In this document: positions 43,533 through 56,901 of the stretch, one piece after another | Numbering within the stretch: the first letter of the stretch is position 1 | How the letters are laid out: each line of letters begins with the position of its first letter | NCBI RefSeq assembly: GCF_040954835.1 | Contig: NC_090723.1 | Location: 9,682,001-9,746,000, forward strand | DNA: 64,000 nucleotides | Reading direction: 5' to 3' | Source of the DNA: Lepisosteus oculatus | Taxonomy: Eukaryota > Chordata > Actinopteri > Semionotiformes > Lepisosteidae | The notes under the pieces: model-generated | The model's input: only the letters and a program-made list of their open reading frames with translations | The model's database searches: none | What the model was told of the DNA's origin: nothing | Program-made: the position numbers and the translations under genes

Positions 43533-46500
43533 CTAGCATGAGCTAGGAATTGTTTAAAAATATATATGTCCCTTGGTCTTGAGGTTAAAATTTACACAGC
43601 AGTTCCTCAGTACCATGTCTGCAAATTTCTGAAGTTAATAAAGAGGAAAAAAAAACCAAAATGCTCTAAATGCTCAGAAATGGAACATCAGTCCAGCTTT
43701 GCTGTTCTTTTCTTTGAGACAGGGGGCTGAAGAACCCAGAAAAAACGATGGCTGGAGTTCTGCCATTGTTGGAGAAAGGTGCCGGCCAGTCGCTCTCTGC
43801 AGTTGTGCAGGTAACTGGCTGTGCCAAAGCTGAAAGCCAGGGGTCAGAGGTCAGCTGGCACCTGTGTCACGCCCCACACTCTCCCTCGCAAACGGCATTG
43901 CATTCCCAAAACCACTGCTTAACAATCTCATTCCTAATTGAACCCATCACATTCCCACATGCACTAGATTCCACAAATTCTCACTCCCTAACCAATTATC
44001 CAACCACATCCCTTTCCTTTCAGTATTTAAACTCCCCTCACTCTCCTGTGTGTGTTTCTAAGCCTTTTGACTGATCTCCTGTTACTAAATCTTTGCTCCC
44101 GCCTTTTGACCATGCCTTCTGGATTTTGTCTTTTGGATTTTCCCTTTGCCTCACTAATCGACCAAGCCCTTTGATTGTCCCTTTGCTACTCTGCGTTCTG
44201 TGGGATTCACGGTCACGCATAAGGATCCTCCTATTCTACCAATAGGTTCCCTGACAACCTCCTGCCTTTGCTATTTGACATGATCCTGTTAGAGAGGCTC
44301 AGCCATTTTCACACCTCTGTCCCCTTACTGTGTGACTTAAGAGGCTCTCTTTGACAAGGTAAAACCAGCTTAGCTCAAAGTAGTGAAACAAGCTCTGGGT
44401 GACTGCTCACTGGACTGGTCTAACCTTGCCAAGAGTACAGCTTCCTCTGCTGCACAGCCATGTCACATGTCAAAGCCGAATAGCTGAATTCTCCCATCAT
44501 TCTTTAGCATTTGCATGGTGCCCTGAGGGTTTGCAGTCATGTGACCAAGCGAGTTATCCCAGTCCAACACTGCCAGTCACACCTTACCACCAATGAGGCG
44601 GCCACGTGCGATAAACACGTGCTTGAAGTCTGAGGATTTTGTTATCGCCACTGTGCAATTTCTGTGTGAGATGCCCGAGCACACTGCACGGTGCCTCAGC
44701 TGGTTACTGCGCAGCTGAAAAAGAAAATGCCATGTTTGTTGTGTGCGAGGCTGCGAGAGCTGGTATATGAGCACCAGCAGCTTGAGGCATTTCAGAGCCA
44801 GCTGGGCAACCAGCCCCATGGTGTGGCACCTGCATGCCCAAAAGATGTTCTTATTGCCAGTGTAAGTGTCATCACCTTTTAAACCTATGCTAATGTACAG
44901 ATTGCACTCAGTTGTGGAGCTAGTGTCCTATAATATTTAATGACATCAGTTTATTTAATGACATTTACTACCATAAAACGGTGCTTTTTAAATTGTTTCC
45001 ATTTGGCCAGTGCAATCACGTGGTGTTTTAATAGTATCACGTTCTGCACGTTGCTCTTCAGACTCAACACTGCTGCTCAAAATCAGCCTGCAGCACCCCA
45101 GCTGAAGACAAACCCAAGTTCTATTTGGATTTTCATCCCCTGAAAAAAGTACTTATAGCTAAAGGCTATGAACGCCAATCACTGGAAAGGCAGAATGGCG
45201 GACATGGGTATTGTTGCATGTTAACCTGTTGTGTTGGTGTCTGCTCTGTTTCGTGTTTGGGTGTTGTACTGCATGCTTACACCCACTATGCCACAGTGGT
45301 TCATTTTAATCTGGGCAGGATACTATGCTCCTACAGCTGCAAGTGTGAGTAACTGCTACTGCAGCTGCCACATTGCAAAAACTTTTAGAACTTAGGGATG
45401 TGCTTTGTAACTGCTTTCTTTCAGTTGGGGCCTGCATGTAACTTTCACTTTCCACACATATTGTATATGTTTCGTTTTCATATGTTTTATTTTATTTGAA
45501 ATGATTGGATGTGTCAGCATTTGTTTTCTACCTCAAATGAAATTCAATTCCTCCCCTGTTCATCACAGTGGTGTGAAGATAAATATCATGAATTGGCATA
45601 CATATAACAATTTACAAATCCACACTTGTATAGAAGTGTTTTTTTAAGTGTTAAATTATTCACTGCACAAGCTGTCAGTTTGAAACAGAACTGGTTACAG
45701 GGTTTTCTGTCTTAAAATTGAACTGCAGAATAGAGGAAGTGGGCTTAATGGGACAGATGTCTGGAGCTTCCTGGACAGGAGGAGGGGCTGAGGGCAAGAG
45801 CTGGACGCGCAGATATTTTTTTCTTGTGATTTGCCACCATGGTCTGACACACAGGTATGCCATGTGAGGATAAGGCCAGCACTGCCTATCAATGACCTCC
45901 ACCTACCGGTCAGCATCCTCGCGTGAAGGAAATGAAAACATGGATCATCTCCTGTTTATTGGACTGATCAAAAGGCAAAAGGCTTGATCAAAACTCCTCT
46001 CCTAATGTTATAAAAGAAGAAGTAAGCATTTTTGACAGTGCAAAGCAGGGGTGTCCCATCCTGTCCTGTCCAGTCAGTCTTGAAGCTCACCTGTTTCTAA
46101 AGATGGGCAACACCAGTGAGTTACTGATGTGTCAAGCAAGTGAACAGTTCAAATAAGAGACCCCTGACATTTAAGGGCTGGAGAGTACTTAGACTGGGGT
46201 CCCTTATAATCTGTAATTGACTTAATTTAAGAAACCAGCTACTTAATTGTTCACAAATTGTTCCAAAATTTAAGATACTGTTGATTTAATGGTGACCTAC
46301 AAAGTCTCCACAGAATAGTGTCCTGTAACATTTTGCAGTTTAAAAACCAGGCAGCCATGGAATGTTTAGAGTCCTGTATATCATTAGCTTTAATAAATTA
46401 GAAGAAAATCATTTTGAACCAAAACCCTGTGCTACATTTCTTTAGTCTCATGCAAAATGTCCTGTTTTTGTTTTGAAATGTGCCGATTACTTCATCATAC

Positions 46501-46839
46501 TTTCTATTGAGCTCTGCCACTCTATGTAGAAAATGATCCCATTGTGAGCCCAGTCGCTGCGTATAAGCTCTATAAAACACAGGTAGGCTGTCTGATGGAT
46601 ATGGCACACCTCCTTGGGAATTTCCCGCATTCCGCCTGGGACAAGTGCTCTGAAATGCGGGATTAATTCCATTTTTTTTGGAGCTCCGGAGACACAGGAC
46701 TAACCCAGCACTGAGCACTGTGGTGTGGGTTCGAAAGGCAGCAGGAGCCGTGCATGAGGTTGCAATAAGCTGAAGGAAAGGAAAAACAACAAACAAACGA
46801 GAGAGGGTGGGTGTGTTTTTCCGAAAGACAAAAACACCT

Positions 46840-46998
46840 TTGCCGCTCTGACCTGGCCCCGCCCAGCCGGCTCCGCCCCCCGCCTCTCTTAGTGCAGAGG
46901 CTGAGGCGAGCAGGAAGGTGTGCCAGGGCCCTGGGGGGGCGACCCCGGGCTGTCCTGCCGCGGGCCGAAGGCTGCTCTTCGCAGAGGAAATGCAGCAA
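46840..46998. promoter_or_regulatory. Isolated GC-box cluster, possible promoter
   Basis: GGCCCCGCCC at 46855-46864 and CTCCGCCCCCCGCC around 46870-46883 are Sp1-type GC boxes in a short CpG-rich island. On the plus strand the island is followed by ATGCAGCAAG and a GTACAA donor-like site (46988-47002). No gene is recognised on either side, so it could start a non-coding RNA or be a fossil. Confidence 0.35.
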
Positions 46999-48471
46999 GG
47001 TACAAAGACGTCTTGCTGTTTCCATTATAGTACATGTGCTTGCTATCCTTCTCGAGTGAGTGAATGAGTGTGTGTGTGTGCACATGAGAGAGTACATTAA
47101 ATACACAAATTTCAAGCTTAGTGCTGCTGGTTTTGCCCCTTTCCAAGAAAGGAGAAGCAAAATAATATCACTGCGGTGAACATATTTAAAATCCTCATTT
47201 CAGACTCCTGTGAAGTGGGTCATGTGAATCTATCTGGTCAAAAAAATAATTATATATATACAGTCACACACACAGGCTCCTATCAGCACATATGTGTCAA
47301 AGCATGCTTTCTGAAGTGTTAAATCCAGTGCAAAGCTTTACACCGCACTTTTCTAAAGGAGGATTAAAAGCATAAAATAAAACGGTTATGAGTGAGAAAG
47401 AGCATTTGTGCACCAAACGATAGATTAACCAGATCTCTGCATGAAAGTGAAACTCACACCCTGTTTTCAGAAGGTAGTTGTAAAAGGGCAAGCTTCAAGG
47501 CGAGCGGATTTTGCAAGGCACCTTCTGCCCTTCTGCTGAGTTCTCTGCCTTCAGCACTAGAGCTGCAGATGGGGTTGCTCTGTCCACAAGGGGAGAGGAG
47601 TTTTCATCGCAGGGCTGGCGTTAGCTTTATCCTGCTTTCCTGTGGCAGAACAGAAGAGGAATGAAAGGACTGACTACTCCTCACTTGACTTTTTGGAGGA
47701 ATCCTGTTTTTCAAAGCTGCATGCAGAGAGTTTCAGAAATCAAAAGGATTCAGAGGCTGACATGAAAAAGGAGATCCTGGGTTTTATTACCATGACAGCT
47801 GCCAAATCTGGTGATGGAAATGCTGTTCTGGGGTGGAGGGATGTAGTGTGTGCTCTGGCCTTGATGCTGGACAGGGTAAGGGGACACCAGCAATGCCCAG
47901 CACCAGGACTGCAGCCTGGCCTGAGAACAGACACACCATGCACAAGTCTCACAAGCCTTTAGCTTGTCTTCAATCAGGTCATTCCAGAAAATACCTGACA
48001 CTTGTACAGCACCTGGTTTCACAATCTGCACCCACCACAGCACTCACACATACTGAAGCCCCCCGCTGTATAAGCCATCCCACAAAACCGAAAGGACACC
48101 TTCGCTTAACAGAGGGTTGGGACCTGGGTTAGGAAACAGAATTGAACCCGGGGGGGACTTCAAGAGAGCCAGGATTTCTCAGCTGTTACACAGTTCTTAG
48201 AGATTCCTCCAATTACCACCCTCTCCTCAGAAACACTGGGCCATGTGGGATACTGGTATCCATTTCCTCAGTGTTTCTTTACCACAAGGTGTAAAAGCAC
48301 TCCGTCATCTACAATCAAACAGCACACATGTCCAAGACTCATGGTGGTCTCTGTACTCACTCGTGTGTTTTCAAGAAATGGCTTGAGAAGCTTATTGAAT
48401 AGATGAAGCACTAACCCAATCAGATTAAGGGTAATTAATGACCTAAAATAATATTTCTGCACCATCTGGGG

Positions 48472-48585
48472 TGGAGCGGTGGCTCTGTGGCTCAGGATCT
48501 GTACCTGTGGCTGAAAGGTTGCCGGTTCAAAACCAAATCCTAATGCAAGAAACTGTATAGGGCTAATAAAGTGATGTTATATCAT
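48472..48585 (+). repeat. tRNA-derived SINE, internally deleted copy
   Basis: Head 'gtggctcaggatctgtacct' with 'gccggttcaaaacc' is joined directly to the 3' tail 'tgtatagggctaataaagtg' of the 12673-12945 family, skipping its middle. Confidence 0.8.
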
Positions 48586-50939
48586 TTCCAAAGAAAGAGG
48601 TCTCCAGGCTGTGCGGAGAACACCTTTTCTCTTTGTTTAGGGAAGGAGGGGGGGGGGACAGTTCATACTGCTGTGAAAAAGAGACCTCAGTGACTGAACC
48701 AGGTAAGTAATTTAGAAAACAGAAGAAGAGAAAGGCAGCTGTACACAGAAATCAAGCTTTGACTTCAGAAAGAGAAATGACCACCAGTGTGAGAAAGAGA
48801 AACTCGAGCAAGACTAGTGCCTTCTTGTGTGGTTTATTCTTCTGTGATAACAAGCGATACGGAGCTGCGAATTTTCAGTTTATGGGTGGTAAAGTTGGTT
48901 TCCGATATAAAGCTGCATGTCTTAAGGTGTCATTTTTTCCTCCCTGAGACATCAGGCCAAGTAATTAAAGGAGCAGTTTTAAAGAACCCAGGAGGCAATC
49001 TCTTGTATAAATTATTCACCTGGCGTTTCTACTTCCTTTCCAACCCTAAAGAACAGTTGTGTTTCAAAGGGAACACCCCAACAACCACACTGGGAGCTTG
49101 ACATCCTGGACAGCCCCAATGCCCAGCTTCAGCAAATGAAGGCTAACAGCAGCCCTCATACTACAGAAGGGGCTTCAGGCCTGGGGAGCACCTGCCCCTC
49201 ACAGTAAGCCTGGGACCAGGTCTCACTGCCTTTCGTGTCACTAGTGTGAGAAGCTACATGTACTATCAGAACGAGGCCTTTATCTCCCACTTGCAGCTCA
49301 TCCAGTCTGAGCACAGCATCAGTGGGCTCTGCTCTCTGCTTCTACCACAAGCAGAACCTAAATACCGCTGAAAAAAAAAAACGAAATTGAAGAAGATAAT
49401 ACAATTAAAAATAAATGCCAACCACAATTTTCCGCTTGTTGCATGATGAGTCGGAGCTGAATGGACGATGCTTGTCTTTTTTTAAATAAAAGATTTTTTT
49501 CAGTGCTATATCTATGAAAAATTAGATGTGGTTCTTGCACTTCAAACTTATTTTCAAACAATCACTCTGATCAGGAGACAGCTAGTGCGCCTGCATGGAC
49601 ACTTTGGTTTTTAATAATACATCTCTGATAAGAAAGACAGAAGACCCCAACTCATAATTACAATTGACAAAAATACATCGACATAGCCACCAGACGCATC
49701 TTGGAGCTCGAATTTAAAGATACCTATCAGCACTGGAGATCTCTAGCTAGCCTTACAAAGGGGAGGCGGTCGTTTGAAACCATTTTCTGCTCCCCAGTTT
49801 TTAAAAATGTATCGAAGAAAAGTTTTAATGTTTGAGAACAAAGAAAGATACGCCATTGGTTTCAAAAAGACAAATGTTTGTCTTACATGACCATCATGGA
49901 ATAGCAGCTGAAATGAACCTGGAGTTAAAAAAACTGAAATAAATCTGACAACAGAAATAAGAACCTCCATTTCACATTTAATTTTTTTTTTTGCTACTTC
50001 ATTGCCTCCTTAAGCATTAAAGAAATACTGATGTCCCAGAAGTCTGGCACTGCAGGTCCTGTACACCAAGGGGCTTGACCGAACATGCCTTTCCCCACAT
50101 TAGGACTTTCTGTCCAGGTCTTCAGCAGGGTAAACAGCAAAGCCCACTGGCCTGCAGCCTTTGCTGTCTGTAGTTTCCCTGGAAGGGCTGTGCTTGAGCA
50201 TTAGGAAGTATAATTTGAGCTTCATTTTCTCAGGCTTCACAGGGTCATTCTGTCCGTGACCCACACTCTTTCAAGGTCTGATCACAATGTAGATCCACCG
50301 TCAACCATCAAAATCATAATCAGCAGTAAATTAGCAGGACCCTCATAACTAAGAATGTAAGGGGCTGAACCATGGCCAACATTGGCTGTTTCACACTCCC
50401 TCACAACAGGTGGGTTGTATTGCGTGCTCAGAGGACGGAGTACAAGGAGGGTAGAAACAGAGCAGTTTAGGGACATAGCCAGGGTTTGAACTGGGTACCT
50501 TCTAATCACATCTTCACTCTGAAACACAGGACAGCGTAGTCCCCTGTGTCCCATGGTGAAGTGGGGAAAAGAGGACACGTGAGTATAAGAAGGGTCAGAG
50601 GTCACCTACCTGGATGTCAAGGATTTTAGCAGCTTGACGATCCCAAAAGTCTACCCAGGCAGCCTCTTATTCACAGTCCTGATTGTCTGTACCACTTAAC
50701 TTCCCTTCACACTCCTCCACTTCTCTGCTGCAAGTTTGGAGACAAAGGTCTGAGCTGACATTATTAATAACCATAAACCCATAACTGGAGACCCATTCCC
50801 TTCAACAGGGGACATGTCTCAAAGTACCATTGCAAAGAGCACAAATGCACATGCAGGGACATTTTGAAGTTATTAGAAGACTATGCCACTTTTCTGTTTC
50901 CTTCATTTTACCAGTCACAACAAACACAAGACCAGGAAT

Positions 50940-51010
50940 TTGACTGGGATTTGAACCCACAACCTCCAGGTCTGGACTCCAGAGTCCTCACCACTGCACT
51001 AGCAGCTACT
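50940..51010 (-). repeat. tRNA-like SINE head remnant
   Basis: On the minus strand 'tagtgcagtggtgaggactc' (box A) and 'gtgggttcaaatccca' (box B) have tRNA spacing. The cloverleaf stems are incomplete, so it is a SINE remnant and not a tRNA gene. Confidence 0.55.
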
Positions 51011-52044
51011 GACTAGCAGCTACTACCTGCTGATGAAGAATTTCAATTTGTGTAATACTTCAGATGATACGATATAAAACAATGCATGACTCTTTACACA
51101 TTCTATCCACCACAGGTCATAAAACGCAAAAGCAGTTCCTTAATTTTTCAGAGGAAATAATTTAAACCCCACTTCAGTCTAATTTGTGCTGATGCAATTT
51201 CCCTTTCTTACATTGTGGTTTTGTTTAACTAAGTGTAAATGCCATGATGATCAAAATTAATAACTAGGCAACAAAGTGCTTCAAATATTTTTAGTTTTTT
51301 TTTCCAGTTCTTTAATATGATGCCAACAAATATATTTGAGTTGTCCTTACCGCCCATGACATAGTAAAAATGTTAACTGACATGTCTACAGATCTTTGAA
51401 GGAAACTTCTTTTAAGAGAAATGAAGACTCACTATGCCCCATCATCTATGAACTCTGACACCTCTCCTCGGCAGTGTACCCCCTTCTATTACACTCTGGC
51501 TGTGCTGTATGTCAGTGTGCTGCACTATTTTACTTATTAAAATAAAAAAACCATAGGCATTGTCCCTCATCTTCAGGACTGCAAGTGAGTGTTTTCAGGC
51601 AGACTAGGGGACAGGTAAACTACGTCTACCCCCCCAAAAAAACAATGCCTGAATATTATAGAACGTACAAATGTTGCAAAACAACCACTAGACTGACCGG
51701 ATGTTTAACTACAGAGCCAGAGGCTATGCAGAGTGGGGAGTCCATGTCTCTCACACACCAAATCGCCCATTTCGATACGGAAATGTTGAAAACTAAACAG
51801 CAAAAGAAAATGGATGTTCAATTTTTTTTTTTGAAGACTACAAGGAAGGAGGAAATTTGCAACACTGAAAATAGCACAGAGGTGTAGCTGTAGAGGCTGT
51901 TAATTGCTTGAAAACCACAAACTAAATATGATGCCCAGCAAAGTGACCTTTAAGATCTTAGAGGTGTCTTTTTCACATGTTCGAAATGGGATGTTTAAAT
52001 GGTACTTCTTCCACAACAGAAAGACTGAACATGAGGCGAGAGGT

Positions 52045-55000
52045 TTTTGAAGTCGATAAAACATTTTATTTGGTTCCTCTGTACAGAATTACAGTGCACG
52101 CTTTGAAACTGCAACACAAACACTAAAACAGACTGTTCTTAACTCACAGCTCATAAACAGATTTTGCTACATTATCTAAAATGGTCTAAAACAGTCTTTC
52201 TTCCTTCTGCGGACAGAACGATTTACAATATCTCCTTTAACACATCGATGGGAAGCTGCAGTGCATTAGAAGCGAAACTCAGTTGCAAGAACGAACAGGA
52301 CTCATTTTGAATTCAACAGAAAAGCACATCTCTATATAACATTTCTATATACAAATGAACATGAGAAGATGTAGAGAGAGGTGATGGGCAATTCCACATT
52401 TTTTTCATAAGCAACTGAAGAGAAAATTGTCAGAAACCAACAAAACATGAGGTGTCGTTTAAAATGGTCAATGGAGCTGCTGTATATGATCACAGGTGTT
52501 GGTGGAAATCCAAATGTCAAGTGCCCCTCTGCTGCAGTTAAGGCCAATTCCGACTAAACTCATCTTGGTCTACGACAGAGCAGCAGGGCTCTGCTTGTCA
52601 GAAAGCCCTAAAGAAAGCATGTGGTTTTTCTACACATCAATCCTTTAAAATAACTTCTTGATGACTGTTATTATTTTCTGCCTCACGCTGAGAGATTAAT
52701 TTGCAACACTTGTCGATCCTTTTAATCTGTCTTTTTGTTTTTTCATCTGCAGTGTGGTCACATTTCTAAACTCACTCTTACAAGAAGCTTTTCAGCCTTT
52801 CAACAGTCAGAAAACAGTTGTCAGTCACACTACAAATAAATCCAGTAAATACTTTTAATCTCTTTTTTTATTGCCTTAATGTTAATGTAAAAAAACAGTT
52901 TACGTACATGTCAGAGGACATTCATACAAAGGGATGTTTTCGTTACTCCATTCACAGAACAAATGAAGGCTTACAATGGAATGTAGAATTCCGTTTTATA
53001 ATAAGCACTTGATAGGAAAAGTGCAGATACAGAGATTTGCCGGCTTGAGTTTGAACTGAGCAGCTCGAAAGCAAAATGTTCCCCATTACCCTCGGTCTTC
53101 CAGAGTTCTGCTTCTAAAATCTGCAGCGATGAGAAATTGTCTAACACATTTGAATGTTGTTTTACTGAGCACGGTCTTTCAGGTTTAACTGTGTTTATCT
53201 GTTGCAGGGCTTTTCGGCTGCTTGTGTCACTGTGGGAATGAAGACAAGCAGAGGCACAGCTGTCTCATCTCAGGGCCGAAGAAGCCCCAGCAGTGTTTCT
53301 GCCCTGATGAAAGGTCCCCATGGTGAATTTATCATAGTACTTCTGTACGGTGTACTATGGTTTACTAAAGACTGAGCCTGCTCTCACTGTGCTTTACCAT
53401 ACTGGGCCATAGGAATACCAGTGCACCATGGTAAAATTCACTTAGAAAAATGTATGATCTTGTTATAAAGCCCAGTGAAGGCATGTTGAAGCAACAGGAA
53501 CCCATGACTTCAGAAGACAGTTGATTTTCATAAGGTTAGACAGGGTTAGATACGTCAATAGTAGAAAGAGACTCTACCAATATTTTGGCTTTGACCATCT
53601 TTGTTTCTAGAGAGACATCCAGTATGGACAAGTAAGTCGGAACACCCTATAATTCCCCCTCCCCCACTTTAAGCCAAGAGGCTGCTGTGCTCGTTGTGGA
53701 GCTGGGGGGCAGTGCGATCAACACTGGAAAGCAGTGGTCTAGAGTTCTGAATTCAGATCTGGCGGATGGTGGAATTGGAACTTCTCCTCCTCTCTAACTT
53801 TCAAGATGAACTCCATACAACACCGCACCAGAGTCACTCGATCAGGGTAAAGGGTCTTTCCTTAGGGTCATGTCAGGACTCCCCGTGTCGCACTTTCTTT
53901 GATAAGGCAAAACACCAGACTAAAACAGAGTGGGATGTCTCCACTGTGTCCATTTATTAGTAAACTGCAGTCCAGTAAGGAGCAGTACAGGGTGGATCCT
54001 GTGTGTGCACACAAAGGAGACTACTATAGCCCACACAGCTCTGTCAGACCCTTCTGTGAGTCAGCATGATAGCTGGTAGGTGGGCAAGTAATAGCCTCAC
54101 ATTATGTAACTTAAAACAAGAACGATTTTGTGTGGCAGTATTGTATGATCACACTTCCAGTGGTAGTTATACTGCAGTACCACAAAACTAAATAAGTGTC
54201 AAACATTTTCACAACCTCAATTTAGGAAACAGGACAGCTGCCGTTTCAGTTCATATAGCGCCTCACATGACTGCAATCTTAAAGCAGTTCAGAAAACCCA
54301 AAACAGGACTGATGAATCTCAACGCACAAAATAAAAAATGTATTTTGCACCAACGGAGTCAGTGTGTTTTTGCAGGAAACAGAACATCCTTACTCTTTGC
54401 TAAGGAATTTAAAAACCAGCAGCTACTGTCTGCTCCAAGGTGCATGAGCCCTGACAGTAAGGCATTGTTCCGAGAGTCAGGAACTTTATGACAATTACAG
54501 CAAAATCTGTCTGTAAGACAATCTTCTAGTAAATATGCACAACACGTTTGTTTAACAGGTGAAAATGCAGAGGAATAAAAACATGTCAGATGAAGATAGG
54601 GTTTTTGCTGTGGATTTTGTTTATTGCACAAGTGTTCTCTAGAAATTATCAACAGAGCTTTCTTAAGGGCATGTGTGGATAACACTAGAACTTGATCTGC
54701 ATGTCTTTGACTGAGGCTTTAAAATAAAAAAAATAAATCAACTTTAAACTGCACAGAAAACCAAAACAGAAGACAAAAACAGAAACCATCCCAGTGAGAG
54801 GAGCATTGAGACATTAAGGTTACAAGCGAGAGAAGGCCATTCTCATTAACACAGCTGTGTTCATGGAAGATATTACACTTGTTTCAACACATTAAAAAAA
54901 ATTACAAACAATGTAAATGAGGCTTGGAGTAGAACCCATAGAGAGCAACAACACAGAGTCCCACTCCACTCCAGTCCCTCTCTGAATGGGACTGTGTTTT

Positions 55001-56153
55001 ATTTTTATTTTGCGATTTTTTCTCCTCCCCTTACTCCAAACTTTTTTAGGCTGGGACACTCCTCAGCTCGCCTCACATGTGTTGCTCAGATATTTCTATC
55101 ACCTTTTCTTTTAAAGCATTTTCTAGCCGCAGAAAGCATATTTTATTTGTAATAAATGTGCAGGGCAGTGACAGCTGCTGGGTATATATACACACAAAAA
55201 ATGAATTTATACAAACAAGTGCCTATTTAATGCACTCCTCCAGTGTACATTTTTGAACGCAAGATAAATAAATGCCCAGCATTCTGGAAATAGTGCAGTA
55301 AAAAGCAAGAGTAATACAGAGTAATATAATAGTGGCTGGGAGATTGACGGTCTACGCTTGTATCCCTTCATCTTCTTCTACAGAGGTATGAAAGTATACA
55401 CCCAGTTCTATCCCAGTGTCTGGTGTGCTAGTGGAATATCTTTTCACTAACTTTGGTGAAATACAGTATCAAATTGAAATGGGGTTCTTACTCAGAACCC
55501 AACTCCCATAAGGTCAATATACCAAGTACTCCCCCCTGGTATATCAAGGGGCTTTATCTAGAAAATGAAAATACCGGGGAGACCTCAGTCCTGAGTTAAG
55601 ATATCTAGTAAGTGGGAACTATCAGTGTACCCCCAAAACAGCAAAGGCACTACAGAGCGCCCTGGAATACTGCAAATGCAAGAGAAACAACGAAATCAGA
55701 GGAAATCATCATCTGAAATAGATTGAACATGGGCCGTCAACACAGACACAGGATTATACAAAGATAAAAAACACACTCCATATACATATAGGCATATTTA
55801 AAAAAAACAAACACAGCTCTTGGAAGCTTCTGCAGTGCTTGGCAGCAGTGACAGCAGTCCCGACCTTTCACCTTGCTCAAGGTGTCTTCACACACAGGCA
55901 GGGCGCTGGGCGATGTCCCGCGTCGCCGGCTCAGTGCCTAAAACCTGAGAGTTCCTGTGCGTCCCCGACACGTAGAGAGCGATGCACAACCGTGGCCAAG
56001 TAGCAGATCAGTTGTTTAATGCTACGCTACCTCCTGTAGCACTTCCAACCTCCAGTAAACGCGTGTATATGTATACCGTATATGTAAGGCACTCAAAAAG
56101 TATCTATATAGCTGTATGGACAAGCACATCTCTGCCAACGCTGCCGGGCTGCA
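52045..56153 (-). other. ikzf3: Probable IKZF3 3' UTR
   Basis: Downstream of the stop (56154) lie about 4.1 kb with no coding frame. Minus-strand AATAAA signals occur at 55142-55147 and 52066-52071. The latter is followed by 'tgttcagtctttctgttgtg', a GT-rich element, so it is the best distal cleavage site. A long 3' UTR is known for mammalian IKZF3. The limits are inferred. Confidence 0.5.
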
Positions 56154-56899
56154 CTATTTGAGCAGGAGGCGGTGCTCGCCTCGGGCGATGTGCGAGGAGA
56201 ACTCGTAGCGGTCCTGGCTGCGGTAGCCGCACACGTTGCACTCGAAGGGGTCCCGGAAGCCATGGCAGCCCATGTGGATGGTGAACATGACGTAGTCCAG
56301 GAAGAGCACCCGGCAGTGGTCGCAGCGGTACGCGCCCACCGCCTCGCCCTCCGCGTTCACCACCCTCACCACCTCCTGGAGCGACAGGCCGGCCGGCGGC
56401 TTCAGGGCCTCGTAGGGCCGGGGCCCCAGGTCCTTCAGGCTGTGGGGCGGGTGGGGGTGCGGCGCGGGGGCGTGCAGCCCGTTGCGTGGCCGGGGGATCA
56501 GCAGGTGGCCCAGGTTGTACAGCGGGGGCCCGTGCCCACTCCGCTCGTCCGGGTGGTTGCTGTCGGCGTCTGGGGACTCCTGCCCGCTGTGGCTGGGCGA
56601 GGGGCCGTGGTTGGACGGCTGCCGTTTGATTCGGGGGTGAGGCTGGTGGCCCCCGCTCTCTGACTCGTGGCCGTTGGCCATTTCCGCGCGGGTCAGAGGG
56701 ATGGGGAAGGCACTGCTGATGACCTGGACCATGTCTGGAGGGGGTGGCCCGGAGGAGGGTGTCTGGATTAGGGGGTGCATGCCGTCCGCACCCAAGTACC
56801 CCATCGGCGGCTCCATCATGCCTCTTGCGATGAGCTCGCTGTCCTTGCTAAACATCATATTGCTGCTGTAGCTGATGTCTAGGCAGAGCCGTTTGTCAC
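56154..56899 (-). CDS. ikzf3: IKZF3 (Aiolos) last coding exon
   Basis: Aiolos is a lymphoid Ikaros-family transcription factor. The exon starts after the acceptor CTGCCCAG (AG at 56900-56901) with GDKRL, matching the G-DKG junction of Ikaros proteins, and ends LLLK then TAG at 56154-56156. It encodes YLGADGMHPLIQTP, PIPLTRAEMANG, an acidic/serine segment (SGQESPDADSNHPDERS), ARNGL-like PRNGLHA, YEALKPP, and in the last 58 residues the two C-terminal C2H2 fingers used for dimerisation (CDHC...HMGCH and CNVC...HIARGEH). The ending GEHRLLLK favours IKZF3 (human GEHRALLK) over IKZF1, which ends HFHMS. A histidine/proline run (APHPHPPHS) is absent from mammals as far as I recall. The N-terminal DNA-binding fingers are outside the window. 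Confidence 0.95.
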
Positions 56900-56901
56900 C
56901 T

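Larger units (their letters stand above)
38376..46839. other. Intergenic region, no gene recognised
   Basis: Across about 8.5 kb I see no exon with a known domain. Apart from the repeats listed separately, there is a degenerate repeat-like stretch at 43860-44260 with recurring 'ccttttgac' and 'cctttg' phrases, and a 61-codon minus-strand frame at 46487-46672 discussed as a finding. Confidence 0.45.
46999..52044. other. Intergenic region, no gene recognised
   Basis: Only SINE remnants stand out (48472-48585 and 50940-51010). Reading frames are short and on both strands; composition is AT-rich after 49 kb. Confidence 0.45.

Noticed and set aside
50940..51010. Possible tRNA gene on the minus strand
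   Set aside because: A and B boxes are present but acceptor and D stems do not pair convincingly; best seen as a SINE head.
53300..53440. Imperfect palindrome around repeated 'accatggt' phrases in the ikzf3 3' UTR
   Set aside because: Pairing is patchy and no terminal repeats or duplicates could be fixed, so I do not call an element.
56172..56663. 163-codon plus-strand frame
   Set aside because: It is the antisense shadow of the GC-rich IKZF3 last exon, whose minus-strand reading has the conserved zinc fingers.
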